Part shown: in pieces, positions 6,117 through 8,694 of the stretch
Numbering within the stretch: the first letter of the stretch is position 1
Layout: each line of letters opens with the position of its first letter
NCBI GenBank assembly: GCA_904420255.1
Contig: CAJFUT010000124.1
Coordinates: forward strand, 1-8,694
Direction: 5' to 3'
DNA length: 8,694 nucleotides
From: an uncultured Angelakisella sp.
Lineage (GTDB): Bacteria; Bacillota; Clostridia; Oscillospirales; Ruminococcaceae
Position numbers and translations under genes: made by a program
The notes under the pieces: generated by a model
What the model was told of the DNA's origin: nothing
The model's input: only the letters and a program-made list of their open reading frames with translations
The model's database searches: none

Positions 6117-7004
6117 TTAGTCCAGGTCCAGGAGCTTGGCCGGGTTCTTGCGGATCATCAGGTCCAGCTCCTCCTCGGTGCAGCCCATCTTCTTCATCAG
6201 GTAGTAGTAGACCCGCAGGCCGTCGGCGGGGCCGGGGGCGTTCACCTGGCCGTAGTCGGTCATCAGGATCACGTGTTCCGCGCCCACCGCCCGGATGATG
6301 TCCACAACCTCCTGGGGGTCCTCCCGGCCGTTATGGGGCGCCATGGCCCCGAAGGAGCAGCTGATCACCGCGCCGTTGCCCACCAGGGTCCGCAGCACGT
6401 CGTCGTTGAAGTCGTCATACCAGGCATTGGCGTGGGTGATCTCCACCTTGTCAAACCCGATCTCCTTGGCGTGCTCGGTCAGCTTGACGCACTCCTGGGG
6501 GCCGATGTGGCCGCTGCACAGCACCACGTTGTTCTCGCTGCAGATCCGGACGATCTCCTTCACCTCCGGCTTCAGCTCGCCCGATTCATCGGTCACCGTC
6601 AGCCGCTGGCAGTCGTACCCGAAGTTGGACCCGTTGACATAGTGCCCGATCCAGTGGCCCTCCCTGGCCCGGTCCATGGCGTACTGGGCGTCGGTGGTGG
6701 GAAGCCACACCACCTTGGCGCCGGACTTCACCGCCGCCGTCACCGAGCGGGGGGACAGGCCCCCCACCGTGCCGTTGAGGGAGATGCTGCCGAAGGTCTT
6801 CACCTCCGGCACCGCCAGGCAGGCGGCGTGGGCCGCGCCCACGGTGCTGGTCAGGTGGCATTTGACCACGATGGCCCGCATCCCGGCGTCCCGGGCCTCC
6901 TCGGCCAGGGTGGTGGCGTCGGCGTACCGGGGCATATAGTCCGGCCCCACGTGGATATGGATATCGATTGCGCCCTGCAATACGGTATCGTCAAACAGTT
7001 TCAT
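6117..7004 (-). CDS. Amidohydrolase-fold metal-dependent hydrolase, DUF6282-like
   Basis: This 295-residue protein opens with DIHIHVGPD (14-22), the HxH metal motif (His16, His18) of the amidohydrolase superfamily. The remaining ligands can be placed: Lys48 (VKCH, the usual carboxylated lysine position) with His50, His166 (SGHIGP), His191 (ITHAN) and Asp250 (MTDYGQ). The set is consistent with a one- or two-metal hydrolase, and the sequence resembles the family named DUF6282, whose substrates I do not know. There is no signal peptide, so it is cytoplasmic. AGGAGGA lies seven bases before the ATG. It follows the transporter by 84 bases and precedes the synthase-like gene. A lactone, amide or cyclic carboxylate as substrate would fit the neighbours, but this is inference. 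Confidence 0.82.
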   Translation of the reverse strand: MKLFDDTVLQGAIDIHIHVGPDYMPRYADATTLAEEARDAGMRAIVVKCHLTSTVGAAHAACLAVPEVKTFGSISLNGTVGGLSPRSVTAAVKSGAKVVWLPTTDAQYAMDRAREGHWIGHYVNGSNFGYDCQRLTVTDESGELKPEVKEIVRICSENNVVLCSGHIGPQECVKLTEHAKEIGFDKVEITHANAWYDDFNDDVLRTLVGNGAVISCSFGAMAPHNGREDPQEVVDIIRAVGAEHVILMTDYGQVNAPGPADGLRVYYYLMKKMGCTEEELDLMIRKNPAKLLDLD

Positions 7005-7040
7005 GGCGTTCTCCTCCTGATTCTATTTTTGTATGGGCGT

Positions 7041-7064
7041 CTCCCGGCGGGAGCCCGCCGGGAG
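7041..7064 (-). other. Intercistronic hairpin after the transporter gene
   Basis: CTCCCGGCGG pairs perfectly with CCGCCGGGAG around a four-base loop. It sits between the transporter stop and the ribosome binding site of the hydrolase gene. The minus strand continues ACGCCCATAC, without a T-run, so full termination is unlikely. Such stems often protect the upstream message or set relative expression within an operon. Confidence 0.5.
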
Positions 7065-7088
7065 TATTCTGACGGATTTCGGGGATTC

Positions 7089-8345
7089 TTAGAGATGGAA
7101 GCCCAGCACCACAAACAGCAGCCAGGTGCAGACCGATCCCACCAGAATCATGGCGACGCCGTATTTCATCAGCTTGGCGAAGAATCTGTCCTTGTCCTCA
7201 TAGGGATAGTTGGAAACAAGGCCGATGCCGGTGATGCCGATGGGGTTGACGTCCACCACCAGGCCGGCGATGCAGACGGCGATGACCATGCCGGCCACAT
7301 TGGTGTTGCCCAGGGTATTCATCAGCTCCACAGCCATGGGGGTCAGGGTGCCCATCAGAGGGCCGGTGGTGCCGTAGAAGGAGGAAATGGCGGCGACGGC
7401 GATAAGGACCAGGGGCGCGATGGCGGGAGGCAGGGAGGTGGCGATGGTGGACACGATGAGGTCGGTGCCGCCGGCGGTATCCATGGCGTTGACCATGGTC
7501 ATGATGCCCGCCAGAACCACAATGATATTCCAGGGCATGGTCTTGATGACCTCAGCGTCCCGCTTGGGGTTGAAGAGGGTCAGCAGCAGGCCCAGCACAA
7601 AGCCCATGAGGCCCAGGTCGTAGCCCAGGACCAGGCCGCCGACGATCAGGATCACAAAGGCTGCCAGGGTGGCGGCCTGCTCGGCGGTCACCGTCAGCTT
7701 CTCGGGGACGCCGATGAGCTTCAGGTCCTCGCTGCTGCCGGAGGAGCTCTTGATCTTCAGGCCGCCCAGGGCCAGGTAAAGCACCAGGGCGATAAGGAAG
7801 CAGAAGAAGAAGCTGTTAAGGAAAATGGTACTCCAGAGGCCGTCCAGTCCGTAGGGCTGCAGGGCGCCCCGGACGGTCACCATGAAGTGGCCCAGAGGGG
7901 TGTAAGCGCCGGAAACAGCGCCCATGGCGGTCATGAGGCCCATCATGAAGGGGCTGGCCTTGGTCTGCTTGGCCAGGGTCATGCAGGCGGGGGCCAGGGT
8001 CAGCACCACGGCGGACTGGGTGGTGCCCAGGGCGGTGATGATGAAGGCGATGAGGAAGAAAATCCAGGGAAGGAGCTTATACCGGCCCCGGACCAGCTTC
8101 AGCAGGCCGTTGGCCATCAGCTTGATGGTGCCGTTCATGGAGGCAATCTGGAGCATATAGCACAGGCCCATGAGGGTCATCACAGTGCTGACGGGGAAGC
8201 CCGCCAGAATGGTGGCGCTGGGGATGCCGCAGACGATGCCGATGACCATGGCGGCGGCGAAGGAAATCACGCCCAGGTTGATGGGCGCGATGGTACCCAC
8301 CACAAATACAACAATAACGCAGATGATGGAAAATATAGCTGTCAT
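7089..8345 (-). CDS. MatC/SLC13-like (di)carboxylate transporter
   Basis: This is an integral membrane protein of 418 residues with about eleven to thirteen hydrophobic segments (for example near 4-20, 24-41, 50-70, 90-107, 172-195, 224-258, 272-288, 304-322, 348-365 and 396-415). The first half resembles the MatC N-terminal domain of malonate/dicarboxylate carriers. Inverted-repeat-like motifs GTTQSAVVL (107-115) and GTTGPLMGTLTP (325-336) would form the substrate and ion site of this ion-transporter fold. A charged loop (197-222) joins the halves. The start at 8345 is preferred because AAAGGA lies about eight bases before it; the in-frame ATG at 8354 overlaps that ribosome binding site. As the first gene of the operon, it points to an imported small carboxylate as substrate. 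The exact substrate is unknown. Confidence 0.85.
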   Translation of the reverse strand: MTAIFSIICVIVVFVVGTIAPINLGVISFAAAMVIGIVCGIPSATILAGFPVSTVMTLMGLCYMLQIASMNGTIKLMANGLLKLVRGRYKLLPWIFFLIAFIITALGTTQSAVVLTLAPACMTLAKQTKASPFMMGLMTAMGAVSGAYTPLGHFMVTVRGALQPYGLDGLWSTIFLNSFFFCFLIALVLYLALGGLKIKSSSGSSEDLKLIGVPEKLTVTAEQAATLAAFVILIVGGLVLGYDLGLMGFVLGLLLTLFNPKRDAEVIKTMPWNIIVVLAGIMTMVNAMDTAGGTDLIVSTIATSLPPAIAPLVLIAVAAISSFYGTTGPLMGTLTPMAVELMNTLGNTNVAGMVIAVCIAGLVVDVNPIGITGIGLVSNYPYEDKDRFFAKLMKYGVAMILVGSVCTWLLFVVLGFHL

Positions 8346-8503
8346 TTCGTTCATCCTTTCGTTTACCTCAAAGTTCCAAGTAAAGGCTTTGGCTCCGGCA
8401 GAAGAGGCTTCTCCGCCCCCACCGGCATCTGATTATTTTTTGCTCGCGATTCATCTCCTTACCCGGAGTCCGCGCCCGCGCGAAAGCACGCCCTCCAAAA
8501 TAT

Positions 8504-8522
8504 ATTATATATAATATATAAT
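8504..8522. promoter_or_regulatory. Operator site B (downstream of the pair before the transporter)
   Basis: ATTATATA-TAA-TATATAAT has perfect eight-base arms and a three-base spacer, the same as in site C. It also contains a second overlapping symmetry: 8500-8519 is a perfect 20-bp palindrome with an even centre. It covers the -10 box of the second promoter candidate. Its centre is 158 bp from site A. Confidence 0.75.
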
Positions 8523-8537
8523 ATTACCCTTTACCAA
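8508..8537 (-). promoter_or_regulatory. Second (downstream) promoter candidate of the transporter operon
   Basis: The minus strand has TTGGTA (8537-8532), an 18-base spacer and TATATA (8513-8508). Both boxes match 4 of 6. The -10 lies at the same offset within the palindrome as in the upstream promoter, which supports a functional arrangement, although AT-rich DNA gives -10 look-alikes easily. Confidence 0.4.
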
Positions 8538-8661
8538 GCCTGTCTGCCGCCTGTCCGTCCGGTCCGCAGCCAGCGGTGCCGCCGCTCCGGGTCTTTTTCC
8601 CTGATTTCAGGGCGTCCTCCCCGCAGGGTCCAGTTCCAAACTGTGAATGAAGCAACTATAT

Positions 8662-8680
8662 ATTATATATAATATATAAA
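8662..8680. promoter_or_regulatory. Operator site A (upstream of the pair before the transporter)
   Basis: ATTATATA-TAA-TATATAAA matches the shared dyad in all but the last base. A perfect 22-bp even-centred palindrome covers 8657-8678, and 20 bp of it are identical to the palindrome of site B. It overlaps the -10 of a promoter with a consensus -35, a repressor-like position. Confidence 0.7.
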
Positions 8681-8694
8681 AATCGGGCTGTCAA
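8666..8694 (-). promoter_or_regulatory. Main promoter candidate of the transporter operon
   Basis: The minus strand has a consensus -35 TTGACA (8694-8689, at the very edge of the window), a 17-base spacer and a -10 TATATA (8671-8666). Transcription would start near 8659 and give a leader of about 310 bases before the transporter ATG. Operator A lies across the -10. Confidence 0.7.

Larger units (their letters stand above)
8346..8694 (-). promoter_or_regulatory. Control region and long leader of the transporter operon
   Basis: This 349-base stretch has no convincing gene. It holds two promoter candidates and two operator dyads (listed separately) and a leader of about 310 bases from the upstream promoter or 155 from the downstream one. 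Small dyads are present, such as CCCTGA/TCAGGG (8599-8612) and AGAAG/CTTCT near 8410. I do not recognise a known riboswitch or T-box. Confidence 0.6.

Noticed and set aside
6273..8432. A second long plus-strand frame (about 719 codons).
   Set aside because: It is antisense to the transporter and hydrolase genes. Its translation is His/Gly/Gln rich and domain-free, as expected for the mirror of hydrophobic and GC-rich codons.
8368..8454. A 28-codon minus-strand frame (MNREQKIIRC...) in the transporter leader, considered as a leader peptide.
   Set aside because: AAGGAG abuts the ATG with no spacing, so initiation would be poor, and the peptide has no run of regulatory codons. It remains possible but unsupported.
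8500..8678. The AT-rich repeats considered as a replication origin, transposon ends or CRISPR.
   Set aside because: There are only two copies here, both promoter-linked, with no spacers of regular length, no transposase and no DnaA boxes. The same dyad elsewhere before gntR and the Mo genes fits an operator better.

Overview
The window looks like a piece of chromosome from a fairly GC-rich anaerobic Firmicute, probably a gut clostridium of the Oscillospiraceae type (Flavonifractor/Lawsonibacter-like). This rests on GC-rich coding sequence with strong AGGAGG-type ribosome binding sites, a BlaI/BlaR1 pair, and a cluster-ferredoxin/molybdopterin enzyme next to a FadR-type GntR regulator. The taxonomic placement is an inference. 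All eight genes lie on the minus strand, so transcription runs from the right edge to the left edge.

Layout in order of transcription. From 8694 to 8346 there is a 349-base control and leader region with two tandem promoter candidates, each built around nearly the same AT-rich dyad. Next come a MatC/SLC13-like carboxylate transporter (8345-7089), a DUF6282-like amidohydrolase-fold protein (7004-6117) and a DRE-TIM metallolyase of the isopropylmalate/homocitrate synthase type (5998-4802). A GntR/FCD regulator (4667-3996) follows with its own well-formed promoter. Then come a cytoplasmic molybdopterin oxidoreductase catalytic subunit (3851-1593) and its four-cluster ferredoxin partner (1589-1032). 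After a 267-base gap, an unrelated unit begins: blaI (764-390), overlapped by the start of blaR1 (393-1, cut by the window edge), under a promoter covered by two BlaI-type palindromes.

The most informative signal is non-coding. A 19-bp dyad, ATTATATA-N3-TATATAAT, occurs at four places: twice before the transporter operon, once at the start point of gntR, and once before the Mo-enzyme genes. These AT-rich islands stand out sharply from the GC-rich surroundings. They suggest that the GntR protein controls the three transcription units and itself, so that the six genes form one local regulon.

Proposed function (inference): import of a small carboxylate by the MatC-like carrier, hydrolysis or ring opening by the amidohydrolase-like protein, C-C bond formation or cleavage by the DRE-TIM enzyme, and a redox or hydratase step by the soluble Mo/Fe-S enzyme. 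The substrate cannot be read from the sequence. I do not recognise this gene combination as a described pathway.
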